Assembly: GCA_017444065.1 (NCBI GenBank)
Contig: JAFSXJ010000021.1
Span: 1-40,395 of the forward strand
Source: Paludibacteraceae bacterium
Lineage (GTDB): Bacteria > Bacteroidota > Bacteroidia > Bacteroidales > Paludibacteraceae
Direction: 5' to 3'
Length of the DNA stretch: 40,395 nt
Program-made: the position numbers and the translations under genes
Shown here: positions 33,101 through 39,712 of the stretch, one piece after another
Layout of the letters: every line of letters begins with the position of its first letter
Numbering within the stretch: position 1 is the first letter of the stretch
The notes under the pieces: generated by a model
Database searches by the model: none
The model's input: the letters and a program-made list of their open reading frames with translations, nothing else
What the model was told of the DNA's origin: nothing

Positions 33101-33733
33101 AAGAAGGTAGAGCCGGCAAGTATCCGTGACGGTCTGTCGGCAGGCAAATGGGGAACATTCTGCCCGCAGAAGAAAGTGCTCTTGCCGCAAGGTGCGTCGT
33201 TCTATACGCTGACGTACAAAGAGGAGCGCGATGGTGCGCCTTACAAGGTCTTCTTCGACGAGATTGGCGAGAACGAAAGCCTTGAGGCGGGTAAACCTTA
33301 CCTGTTCATTGCCGACGGAACCGACATCTTGGGTGTGGAGGCAGGTGCAGCAGCCAATGCCGCAAACAACTACAATGGTTTCCACGGCATAGTAGGAAAC
33401 AGCGCATACACGTTGACCGTTTCGCAGGCTGAGTCGGATGCTTACAAGTATTATATCATCTACCAGAACCAAATCCGCCGTTGCGGCGTAGGCGATTTCA
33501 ATATGGCTGTCGGACGCGCATATATTGACATGAGTGAGGTCTCGGCTACAGCAATAGCACCGGCTCCCGGCCGTCGCCGCGTTGGCATGGCTGACCCCGA
33601 AGCACCGCAACATTATACAGGTATTGATGCTCCGCAAAATGACGGCAAGCCGGTGAAGATGCTCATCAACGGGCAGTTGTTCATCATCCGCAACGGGCAG
33701 TTGTTCGACACAACAGGTAGAATGGTTAAATAA
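30137..33733 (+). CDS. Large secreted multidomain protein (OB-fold-like, Big2, CHB_HEX_C-like modules)
   Basis: 1198 residues from ATG 30137; an upstream GTG (30104) falls in the leader hairpin. Signal peptide ends VQVWA. Modules: beta domain (25-175); Ig-like domain with SVSPASWDFGTI (about 178-275); beta module with ELFSGDLEEGDYVMYYSG (280-430); CHB_HEX_C-like domain with ASIYYTLDGSTPTSSSTAYT (435-513); two OB-fold-like modules (515-627, 628-752), the first with VVYGNLTKY; Big2 domain with VTWSSSNEAIATVEDGVVTA (754-838); a second YLIVYEG-type module (840-990); and a C-terminal region ending KMLINGQLFIIRNGQ, then TTGRMVK. Adhesin-like or extracellular; no catalytic motif seen. G+C jumps from 19/60 (31081-31140) to 42/60 (33541-33600), with a sharp step near 33105. 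Confidence 0.78.
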   Translation: MKKFSFFFSLLMFLTISAVQVWATEETVTLSSGTFSTDHITWSAASGNITISQLKGTSTTAVNSSYISAPRVYKGHVLSFEAATGYKINSIEITVNGTYYGNSMTAGTVISSNTVTDNTTDVNRTWTTTSGGKHVVSASAAAGLSAIYIQNVASTNTQLRFSALKITYTSTNTTPSLSVSPASWDFGTIHASSEASKVFNVSGSNLTSGTLTLSVPEGFSVSPSSIAVNGSLANTEVTVSKNTSTLDTYEGNLSITGGGLASAKTVALTMTVDEDPEPTGTFELFSGDLEEGDYVMYYSGKAMNNVVSSNRLGYITITPMNDVISNPDNSIIWHIAKSTSDNHYWIIYNAAVEKYVASTGAKNQAQLLAELNNNNQAYGFWSVSGTATYDFVNVYNSTNKINANLRNNTTYGFACYATGTGGALTLYKKSDGRPSTPSFSVAGGAYLETKSVTISCATQGASIYYTLDGSTPTSSSTAYTGAISINESKVLKAVAIKDDKSSNVATAEYTIYTLEHAGTEADPYSPEDAKAIIEVNGTQTGAYVSGIVSSIAIAYNSQYGNISFFISADGTVEGTQVEAFRCKGLNNVNFASADDLVTGATVVVYGNLTKYNSTYELEEGCYLTSYEAPAQKTDISNTKATAYTVAEALALAADLNSDLTKSVYVKGVVYQADGFNAQNGTYNIYIKDADADNQFEFFTCEGLYNESQDEVVAFEEGDVREGDQVIGYGVMAYYTNGSIWELKNDYLVELVRPTFAVTGVELDQTTLSIKEGATATLTATVAPANATDNSVTWSSSNEAIATVEDGVVTAVAIGNATITVTTTDGGFTATCAVTVTDPNARNGALAVFRKVTSTEGITDGEYLIVYEGESSAVAFDGALETLDAVGNTLEVTIENDMIVAYDDAAFTIDATVKTIKSYSGKYIGQTSNANGLASNASTSYENMMSIDEENFVAVSGGAYLRFNATSGQDRFRYFKSSTYTSQKAIQLYKKVEPASIRDGLSAGKWGTFCPQKKVLLPQGASFYTLTYKEERDGAPYKVFFDEIGENESLEAGKPYLFIADGTDILGVEAGAAANAANNYNGFHGIVGNSAYTLTVSQAESDAYKYYIIYQNQIRRCGVGDFNMAVGRAYIDMSEVSATAIAPAPGRRRVGMADPEAPQHYTGIDAPQNDGKPVKMLINGQLFIIRNGQLFDTTGRMVK

Positions 33734-33749
33734 GTAAACTTCGACGATT

Positions 33750-33878
33750 ATGAAAAAGAACAAGTATATCCAACCTGCAATCGAGGTATCGGCACAGCTT
33801 TATACAACAATGCTGTGCGTAAGTGGTGAAACAAATAATGATCCATTATCTGGTGGCAGTGGTATTGGTGGTGACTAA
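33750..33878 (+). CDS. 42-residue peptide, Bacteroidota 'MKK-Y-x-P-x-IEV' small-protein type
   Basis: ATG 33750 to TAA 33876-33878. The product starts MKKNKYIQPAIEVSAQLYTT, then MLCVSGETNN, and ends in a Gly-rich tail (LSGGSGIGGD). I recall many short Bacteroidota ORFs of the form MKK-x-Y-x-x-P-x-[IM]-E-V followed by an [LM]-[LC]-x-x-SG turn and a Gly/Asp-rich end; they are unannotated and of unknown function. The layout (conserved basic N-terminus, small Gly-rich tail) resembles a precursor peptide. It sits 16 bp after the large secreted protein gene and 7 bp before the retropepsin gene, so the three are probably cotranscribed. Confidence 0.65.
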   Translation: MKKNKYIQPAIEVSAQLYTTMLCVSGETNNDPLSGGSGIGGD

Positions 33879-33885
33879 CTAAAAT

Positions 33886-34845
33886 ATGAACCTCATGACC
33901 CCTCATCGCGTCATACCTGCTTTACTGCGCAGCACACTCCTTCTCTGGGTGTGCTGTGTGGTTCAGTGGGCGCAGGCAGAGGTCTATGAGGTGCAACTCG
34001 TTGACTCCGACACACGCAACAAGCACATCAACGTCGAGATAGGCGGCAAGACGTATCTGTTCACTTTCGACACAGGTTGCTCCAGTATGTCCATCAGCCG
34101 CAGGCTCCTCAGCGAACTCAAGCAAACGGGACAGGTCATCCTCGCGTCCAACGCATCCGGCAAGGCCGAGGTGCTGATGTCCAACGGCGAGACGAAAATG
34201 TCCAACTCGCTGCTCATTAAGCGTCTGAAGATTGGCGACTGCGAGTTCACGAATGTTGATGCACAAGTCGGTCTGGAGGACAAAGCCAACGCTCCGCTGC
34301 TGCTCGGGCAGTCAATACTCGAACGCCTGCGTTCGTACAGCGTGACGGGAACCACCTTCCGCTTCGAGCCGTACGAGGATGACTTCCAGCAAGCCTTGGC
34401 GATGGCGGATTATCATTGGAACGACGATGCCTACCAATCCCGGATAGCCGAAACCCTGATGCCTTACTTCCGGCAAGGACGGCTGTCATGTTTCTTTACC
34501 TACAAGCTGCTGTACGTCCTTCAGCAGACCGATGCACACAACGATGCCATCGAGGTCTTGGAGTATATCAAGAGCCGCAGCAACGAATGGAAAGAAGGCC
34601 GTTCGGACTTTGACCTGGCAGAGGTCGAATCGCTGCTGTACTTCAATATCGGTGTCGATGCCTACAACAACGACCGCTACGACGAGGCATTGCAGGCTGC
34701 CGACAAAGCCAAAGCTGCCGCACGCCGTGTGCGAGACCCCCAGCAAAAACAAAAGCGCCTGCATAACGCAGGCACTCTGTACTGGCATATCTACTCGCAG
34801 ACCGACCCCGACAAGGCCAAAGCCTACGAACAATACAAACAATGA
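33886..34845 (+). CDS. Secreted retropepsin-like aspartic protease with C-terminal TPR-like helices
   Basis: 319 residues from ATG 33886; ATG 33895 is also possible. Signal peptide ends VVQWAQA. The protease domain (about 33-165) has the active-site loop FTFDTGCSSMSIS (D62-T63-G64), MSNSLLIKRLKIGDCEFTNV, and the hydrophobic-Gly motif APLLLGQSILERL. One such domain would dimerise to make an active site, as in retropepsins. Residues about 175-319 are helical, with TPR-like segments (YFNIGVDAYNNDRYDEALQA, NAGTLYWHIYSQ). It is probably periplasmic or lipid-face exposed. Position right after the 42-residue peptide gene suggests, but does not prove, that the peptide or the large secreted protein is a substrate. 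Confidence 0.85.
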   Translation: MNLMTPHRVIPALLRSTLLLWVCCVVQWAQAEVYEVQLVDSDTRNKHINVEIGGKTYLFTFDTGCSSMSISRRLLSELKQTGQVILASNASGKAEVLMSNGETKMSNSLLIKRLKIGDCEFTNVDAQVGLEDKANAPLLLGQSILERLRSYSVTGTTFRFEPYEDDFQQALAMADYHWNDDAYQSRIAETLMPYFRQGRLSCFFTYKLLYVLQQTDAHNDAIEVLEYIKSRSNEWKEGRSDFDLAEVESLLYFNIGVDAYNNDRYDEALQAADKAKAAARRVRDPQQKQKRLHNAGTLYWHIYSQTDPDKAKAYEQYKQ

Positions 34846-35042
34846 TTCACCTTTATTTTGGTTTATCGCTTCTGAATGTTTTTACTCCGTAGGAGTGCAG
34901 GATTAGATGTTAAAAACTATCCGGGAGTATACTCACGAGCCGCATGGATTTTTTGAAGCGTTAGCGATTTTTGATTTAATAATATATAAACGCGTCAGCA
35001 ATAATTGTCGATAATGGTTGGTAATTGTTGACCAGCCACTCA

Positions 35043-35348
35043 TCAGAACTCATAATCCACAGCAGCACGAGCAGTACGGCACTTGCCTATATACGCCGCA
35101 ACCTTCAGGTGCTCGGGATGGTTCTGGTAGGTATCCACATCCTCCCATGTCGCAAACTCGCACTCCAGACACAGGTCGTAGTCGGTCTTCTTGGCATTGG
35201 GGATATTGATTCCCACCTTCTCGGATTTCAATACAGGCACTTTGTCAAGCAGGGAGAGTAGTCCCTGCTTGATCAGTTGTGCATTCTCCATCTTGGTCTT
35301 TCCCTCCGCCTCATCCGCCAGACGGAAGAACACTACATGCTTTACCAT
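35043..35348 (-). CDS. Dabb (stress-responsive alpha/beta barrel) domain protein
   Basis: 101 residues from ATG 35348. MVKHVVFFRLADEAEGKT, then VPVLKSEKVGINI, DYDLCLECEFATWEDVDTYQ and HPEHLKVAAYI follow the Dabb family pattern (dimeric ferredoxin-like barrel). The frame is open further upstream, but the family N-terminus is exactly at MVKHVV. The start overlaps the pepO stop by 7 bp, so translation is probably coupled to pepO. Substrate unknown; cytoplasmic. Confidence 0.9.
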   Translation of the reverse strand: MVKHVVFFRLADEAEGKTKMENAQLIKQGLLSLLDKVPVLKSEKVGINIPNAKKTDYDLCLECEFATWEDVDTYQNHPEHLKVAAYIGKCRTARAAVDYEF

Positions 35349-37360
35349 ATGTGTACGCGGTTTTCGGGTGCTACATACATCGGACTTTCCTCCGTCACGT
35401 TCCACGCCTCGTACCAGGCGCCGATGTGCGGCAGAGCGCCGTTCACGCGCCAGCGGCCGAGGGAGTGAGGGTCGCTCTTCGTGCGGTTGAGGATCTCCTC
35501 CGGACGGATATTTCCCGCCCATACATTGGCGTACGCCAGGAAGAAGCGTTGCTCGGGCGTGAAACCGTCCACTACGCCGAGACGTTCGGCTTCGGGTTTG
35601 GCGGCCTCGTTGTTCTTGAACGCCTGGAAGGATATCTGCAGTCCGCCGTGGTCGGCAATGTTCTCGCCCAGGGTGAAGTAGCCGTTGGCATGTACGCCCG
35701 GGGCGACCTCGATGCCGTTGAAGTATTCCGCCATCACTTTCGTGCGGGCGTCGAACTTCGCCTTGTCCTCCTCGGTCCACCAGTTGTTCATGTTGCCATC
35801 CTTGTCGAACAGGCAGCCCTGGTCGTCGAACCCGTGGGTCATCTCATGACCGATAACCACGCCGATGGCACCGTAGTTGAACGCGTCGTCCGCACTCATG
35901 TCGAAGAACGGGTATTGGAGTATACCTGCCGGGAAGCATATCTCGTTGCTGGACGGGTTATAGTACGCGTTCACGGTTTGCGGAGTCATGTACCATTTCT
36001 TCTTGTCCACCGGCTTGCCCAGATAGCTGAGGCTATATGCTTGCTCGAACTTCGCGGCACGCTGCAGGTTCTCGTAGTACGGCACCTTGTCGTCGATATT
36101 CAAATCGCTGTAGTCGCGCCACTCGTCGGGATAACCGATCTTGATGGTGATGGCCTCGAGTTTCTCCGTGGCTTTGGCTTTCGTCTCATCGCTCATCCAG
36201 TCGAGTGCCTGAATACGCTGACCGAGCGAGGTCTGCAGGTTGTGTACGAGGTTGAGCATACGCTGCTTGTTCTCCTCGGGGAAGTACTTCTTCACGTACA
36301 TCTGTCCCACTGCTTCGCCCAGGGTGCCGTTCACGATACCTACGGCACGTTTCCACAGCGGTGACGGCTCTTCTCTGCCGGACAGCACCTTGCCGTAGAA
36401 GTTGAAGTTCTGCATGTATATATCGTCCGACAGGTACGTAGCCGCACCGTCTATCGCCTGCCATGTGAACAGAGTCTTGATATCTTCGAGCGGTTCGTCG
36501 GCAAGCATCTTGCCTACCTCCTGCAGGTGAGCTACCTGACCGATATTCACGCTGTCCAGCTCGACCTTCAGAGCCGTGAAGAACTCGCTCCAGTTGATTT
36601 GCGGCACGAGGGCCTGCAGGTCGCTCACGGACATCTTGTTGTAGTTGGCTATAGGGTCACGCAACTCGACATTGTTCTTCGCTGCCTTGGCCAGACGGGT
36701 CTCCAGACGCAGTACGGTCTGTGCTGCCTGTTCCGGTTCGGGCTGACCGAACAGACGGAACATCTCCGCTACGTGCTGCACGTACTTGGCGCGGATGTCC
36801 AGAGTCGTCTCGTCCTCATCGATGTAATACTCTTTCTCGCCGAGCGCAAAGCCTGCCTGATACTCGTTCATGATGTTCATCGACGAGTTCATTGCGTCAG
36901 CATCCACATACATGGCGAACAGGCCGTACTCCATCGATGCACCGAGGAGCTTCGACAGCTCGTCGCGTGACTGGATAGCCTGAATCTCCTGCAAGGTCTT
37001 CTGCAGAGGCGCGATGCCTTCCTGATTGCGGCGTGCCGTGTCAAGTGCGAGATTGTAGATGTCGCCGATCTTCTGCTCCACGGAGCCTTGCTTGTGCTTC
37101 TTGGCGGCAATCTCCTGAATGAGCCCGTTCACCTGCTCAAGGTTGTTCAACGCAAGCTTGTCGAACGAGCCGAAGCGCGCGTACTCGGGAGTCAAGGGGT
37201 TGGCTGCCATCCAGCCGCCGCAGGCGTACTGGTAAAAATCGTTCTGGGGAACAGCCGTGGTATCCAGATTGTCAAGAGGGATACCCGTCGTCTGTTTTGG
37301 AGTGGAAGAGCATGCTGTCATAACTGCTGCCATCGTTACAAAATAGATTAGTTTTTTCAT
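35342..37360 (-). CDS. pepO: M13 family metallopeptidase (PepO/neprilysin-like) lipoprotein
   Basis: 672 residues from ATG 37360; an in-frame ATG at 37402 would spoil the signal. The signal peptide MKKLIYFVTMAAVMTAC has lipobox MTAC. The N-terminal M13 domain starts at DLDTTAVPQNDFYQYACGGW (with a one-residue offset). The zinc site is VVIGHEMTHGFDDQG (H505, E506, H509), with the third ligand in GENIADHGGL. NAYYNPSSNEICFPAGIL is the conserved pre-site block, and the end NRVHIW replaces the usual CxxW. It cleaves peptides in the periplasm or at the surface. Confidence 0.95.
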   Translation of the reverse strand: MKKLIYFVTMAAVMTACSSTPKQTTGIPLDNLDTTAVPQNDFYQYACGGWMAANPLTPEYARFGSFDKLALNNLEQVNGLIQEIAAKKHKQGSVEQKIGDIYNLALDTARRNQEGIAPLQKTLQEIQAIQSRDELSKLLGASMEYGLFAMYVDADAMNSSMNIMNEYQAGFALGEKEYYIDEDETTLDIRAKYVQHVAEMFRLFGQPEPEQAAQTVLRLETRLAKAAKNNVELRDPIANYNKMSVSDLQALVPQINWSEFFTALKVELDSVNIGQVAHLQEVGKMLADEPLEDIKTLFTWQAIDGAATYLSDDIYMQNFNFYGKVLSGREEPSPLWKRAVGIVNGTLGEAVGQMYVKKYFPEENKQRMLNLVHNLQTSLGQRIQALDWMSDETKAKATEKLEAITIKIGYPDEWRDYSDLNIDDKVPYYENLQRAAKFEQAYSLSYLGKPVDKKKWYMTPQTVNAYYNPSSNEICFPAGILQYPFFDMSADDAFNYGAIGVVIGHEMTHGFDDQGCLFDKDGNMNNWWTEEDKAKFDARTKVMAEYFNGIEVAPGVHANGYFTLGENIADHGGLQISFQAFKNNEAAKPEAERLGVVDGFTPEQRFFLAYANVWAGNIRPEEILNRTKSDPHSLGRWRVNGALPHIGAWYEAWNVTEESPMYVAPENRVHIW

Positions 37361-37417
37361 TATAATAGTGAATTTTGGTTTGCACAACACAAAATACAAC
37401 AAAATATATGCCTAAAA

Positions 37418-37449
37418 TTTGGAAAAGTCAAAAATATTTTGTATTTTTG
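37418..37449 (+). promoter_or_regulatory. Promoter of dacB, almost touching the start codon
   Basis: TTTG (37418-37421), 20 nt, TATTTTTG (37442-37449). ATG is at 37459, only 9 nt after the -7 box, so the mRNA would be leaderless or nearly so. Confidence 0.7.
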
Positions 37450-37458
37450 TGCCCGATT

Positions 37459-38889
37459 ATGAAATCTGTTTTTCGAAATATATATGTGCTTGTCATCTGC
37501 CTGTTGGCAAGCCGGGCATATGCGGCAGGGAGCATTGATATTCTGCTGCAGCACCCCGTTACCGCCACGGCGAACATCACCCTGCTGGTACAAGACCTGC
37601 AGTCGGGTGAGATTATCGACAGTTACCGCCCGAAGAACGTAGCTCCGCCGGCATCCGTCATGAAGCTTCTGCCCACTGCTACGGCACTGGAAACCTTAGG
37701 TGCGGACTACCGTTTCAGCACGTTCATTGAGTACAGCGGCACTATTGATGGTGGTGTGCTCCACGGTGACCTCTATGTGCGCGGCACAGGTGACCCTACT
37801 CTGGGTTCGCAGAAGGTGGGTGACCGCAACCTGCTCAGCCGATGGGTTCGCGCGGTGCGCGAGGCGGGCATCCGTGCCATTGAAGGACAGGTGATAGCCG
37901 ACCTGAGTTACTTCGATGCCGATGCCATCAATCCCGGATGGATTTGGGAGGATATAGGCAACTACTACGCTCCGGGTATCTACGCCCTCTCGTACATGGA
38001 CAACACGATGAATGTTGTGCTGCGTTCAGGACCCGTGGGCAGCATTGCCGAGGTGCAATATACCGTACCCGAAGTACCCGGAGTAAAGTTCGACAACCAT
38101 ATCCGCTGCACCAGCATCACCCACGACGGTGCGTTCGTTCACGGTGCGGCATACAACTACACACGATACCTGACCGGTAGCGTGCCGAGCAACCAGGGCT
38201 CGTTCGGCGTGCAGGGTGACATGCCTAATCCAGGACTGCTGCTTGTGCAGCACTTCACGCAACGACTCGAGGAGAGCGGTATAACCATCACAGCCGAACC
38301 TACCTATCAGTCGGAGACGGATGGCAAGAGCCGGACACTGCTCTATACATGGCAGTCACCGCCGCTCGCGGAGATAATCATGGAGACGAACATCCACTCC
38401 AACAATATGTACGCCGAGTCGCTGTTCCGTACCTTCGGTGCGCGGTACACCTTGCCATGCACCATTCATAACTCAGCGGATTTTGAGAAGGACTACTGGC
38501 TGCGTCGCGGTGTGGATATACGCAGTGCGCGTATAGTGGACGGCTGTGGTCTGGCGCCGCAGGACGCTCTGAGTGCAGAGACGCTGGTGCAACTGCTGAC
38601 ATATATGTACCAATCGAAGAACAGTGACGCGTTCTATGCCTCATTGCCCGTCAGCGGTCAGACCGGCACGCTCAGGCTCCTGCTCAAGGATACTGAACTC
38701 GATGGCAAGGTGCATGCCAAGTCCGGCACGATAGCCGCAACGAAGAACTTCGCCGGATACATTGAACTGCCTAACGGTCGTACATGGGTGTTTGCCGTGA
38801 TGGTCAGCTTCGGCAACGGCAAAGCCAAACAGATACAGAGCGTTATTGGCAACTACCTGCTGGATCTCTACCGCACCAAGGGACAGTAA
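37459..38889 (+). CDS. dacB: D-alanyl-D-alanine carboxypeptidase/endopeptidase, PBP4 family
   Basis: 476 residues from ATG 37459. Signal peptide ends ASRAYA. The SxxK motif is PPASVMKLLPTATALE (S66, K69). DLYVRGTGDPTLGS, DLSYFDADAINPGWIWEDIG, the SxN motif in HSNNMYAESLFRTFG, VDGCGLAPQDALSAETL and the KTG-type motif HAKSGTIAATKNFAGYI are all present. The large insertion typical of PBP4 lies between SxxK and SxN. It trims peptidoglycan peptides in the periplasm. Downstream birA and rmlB follow on the same strand. Confidence 0.95.
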   Translation: MKSVFRNIYVLVICLLASRAYAAGSIDILLQHPVTATANITLLVQDLQSGEIIDSYRPKNVAPPASVMKLLPTATALETLGADYRFSTFIEYSGTIDGGVLHGDLYVRGTGDPTLGSQKVGDRNLLSRWVRAVREAGIRAIEGQVIADLSYFDADAINPGWIWEDIGNYYAPGIYALSYMDNTMNVVLRSGPVGSIAEVQYTVPEVPGVKFDNHIRCTSITHDGAFVHGAAYNYTRYLTGSVPSNQGSFGVQGDMPNPGLLLVQHFTQRLEESGITITAEPTYQSETDGKSRTLLYTWQSPPLAEIIMETNIHSNNMYAESLFRTFGARYTLPCTIHNSADFEKDYWLRRGVDIRSARIVDGCGLAPQDALSAETLVQLLTYMYQSKNSDAFYASLPVSGQTGTLRLLLKDTELDGKVHAKSGTIAATKNFAGYIELPNGRTWVFAVMVSFGNGKAKQIQSVIGNYLLDLYRTKGQ

Positions 38890-38895
38890 CAATGC

Positions 38896-38915
38896 ATCAG
38901 CCAGACTTGGCTGAT
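38896..38915. repeat. Hairpin between dacB and birA
   Basis: ATCAGCCA (38896-38903) pairs with TGGCTGAT (38908-38915) across a 4-nt loop. It ends 8 nt before the birA ATG and has no T-tract. Same class as the hairpins at 14167 and 28221. Confidence 0.7.
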
Positions 38916-38923
38916 ATGTGGCA

Positions 38924-39712
38924 ATGTATGTAGAACAAACCGATAGTACCAACAGCCTGATGACTCGTCTGCTGCGCGGCGAAGAGCAGCAGTTTGCCTC
39001 CTGTCTGCAAGAGGATATACCGCTGCTGTACACCGGCTTTCAGACCTCAGGGCGCGGACAGACCGGCAATGGATGGGAGTCGGAGCGCGGCAAGAACCTG
39101 TTGCTCACGTATCTGCTGCGCGAACCGAAGGTTAATGTTACGGAGCAGTTCAGGCTGAACATCCTTGCCTCGGTGGTAACGCATCGGACGATAACTGCCT
39201 ATTTGCCCGAGAACCGGCGTGACAGCCTCACTGTCAAATGGCCGAACGATATCTATGTAGGCGACAGCAAGATTGCCGGCATATTGGTGGAGAACAGCCT
39301 GACCGGTAGCAAGATTCAGCACAGCATTGCAGGCATTGGCATCAATCTGAATCAGGAACATTGGATAGGTGGCGCACCTAACCCCGTCAGTTTGAAACAA
39401 CTGACAGGTCTGGACTACAACCTGCATGAGCTGGTGCAATTGTTCATGACGATGCTCAGTTTCACCTTGACATGGAGCGCGGAACAATGCAGGGATTATT
39501 ACATGCAGCATCTTTATCGCCGCAATGGATATTGGCCGTTTGCCGAACGAGAGGTCAGCTCCACACCATCGCGAATAGTGCGAACTGAAGAAGGCGCAAA
39601 GACCTTTCAGGCGCGGATTGCCGACATACAGAACGACGGATGTATCGTGCTCCAAAAAGCCGATGACACCGTGCATACATATCACTTCAAGCAAATACAA
39701 TTTGTGCTATGA
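38924..39712 (+). CDS. birA: Biotin--[acetyl-CoA-carboxylase] ligase, catalytic form
   Basis: 262 residues from ATG 38924 (GTG 38918 possible). EQTDSTNSLM, FQTSGRGQTGNGWESERGKN (biotinyl-AMP loop, GRGQxG variant), VKWPNDIYVGDSKIAGILVE and GIGINLNQE are the family blocks. A C-terminal SH3-like segment ends the protein. The N-terminal DNA-binding domain of E. coli BirA is missing, so it should only biotinylate carrier proteins. Its stop overlaps the next start by 4 bp (ATGA, 39709-39712). Confidence 0.95.
   Translation: MYVEQTDSTNSLMTRLLRGEEQQFASCLQEDIPLLYTGFQTSGRGQTGNGWESERGKNLLLTYLLREPKVNVTEQFRLNILASVVTHRTITAYLPENRRDSLTVKWPNDIYVGDSKIAGILVENSLTGSKIQHSIAGIGINLNQEHWIGGAPNPVSLKQLTGLDYNLHELVQLFMTMLSFTLTWSAEQCRDYYMQHLYRRNGYWPFAEREVSSTPSRIVRTEEGAKTFQARIADIQNDGCIVLQKADDTVHTYHFKQIQFVL

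Noticed and set aside
34846..35042. Spacer between the retropepsin gene and the Dabb gene as a regulatory region
   Set aside because: Contains small palindromes such as GAGTATACTC but no promoter match or clear terminator that I can support.
35349..35780. N-terminal extension of the Dabb protein to 245 residues
   Set aside because: The Dabb family N-terminus is exactly at ATG 35348, and the extra frame lies antiphase inside pepO.
35279..36364. 361-codon open frame opposite pepO
   Set aside because: Antisense shadow of a gene with full M13 motifs; no independent evidence.
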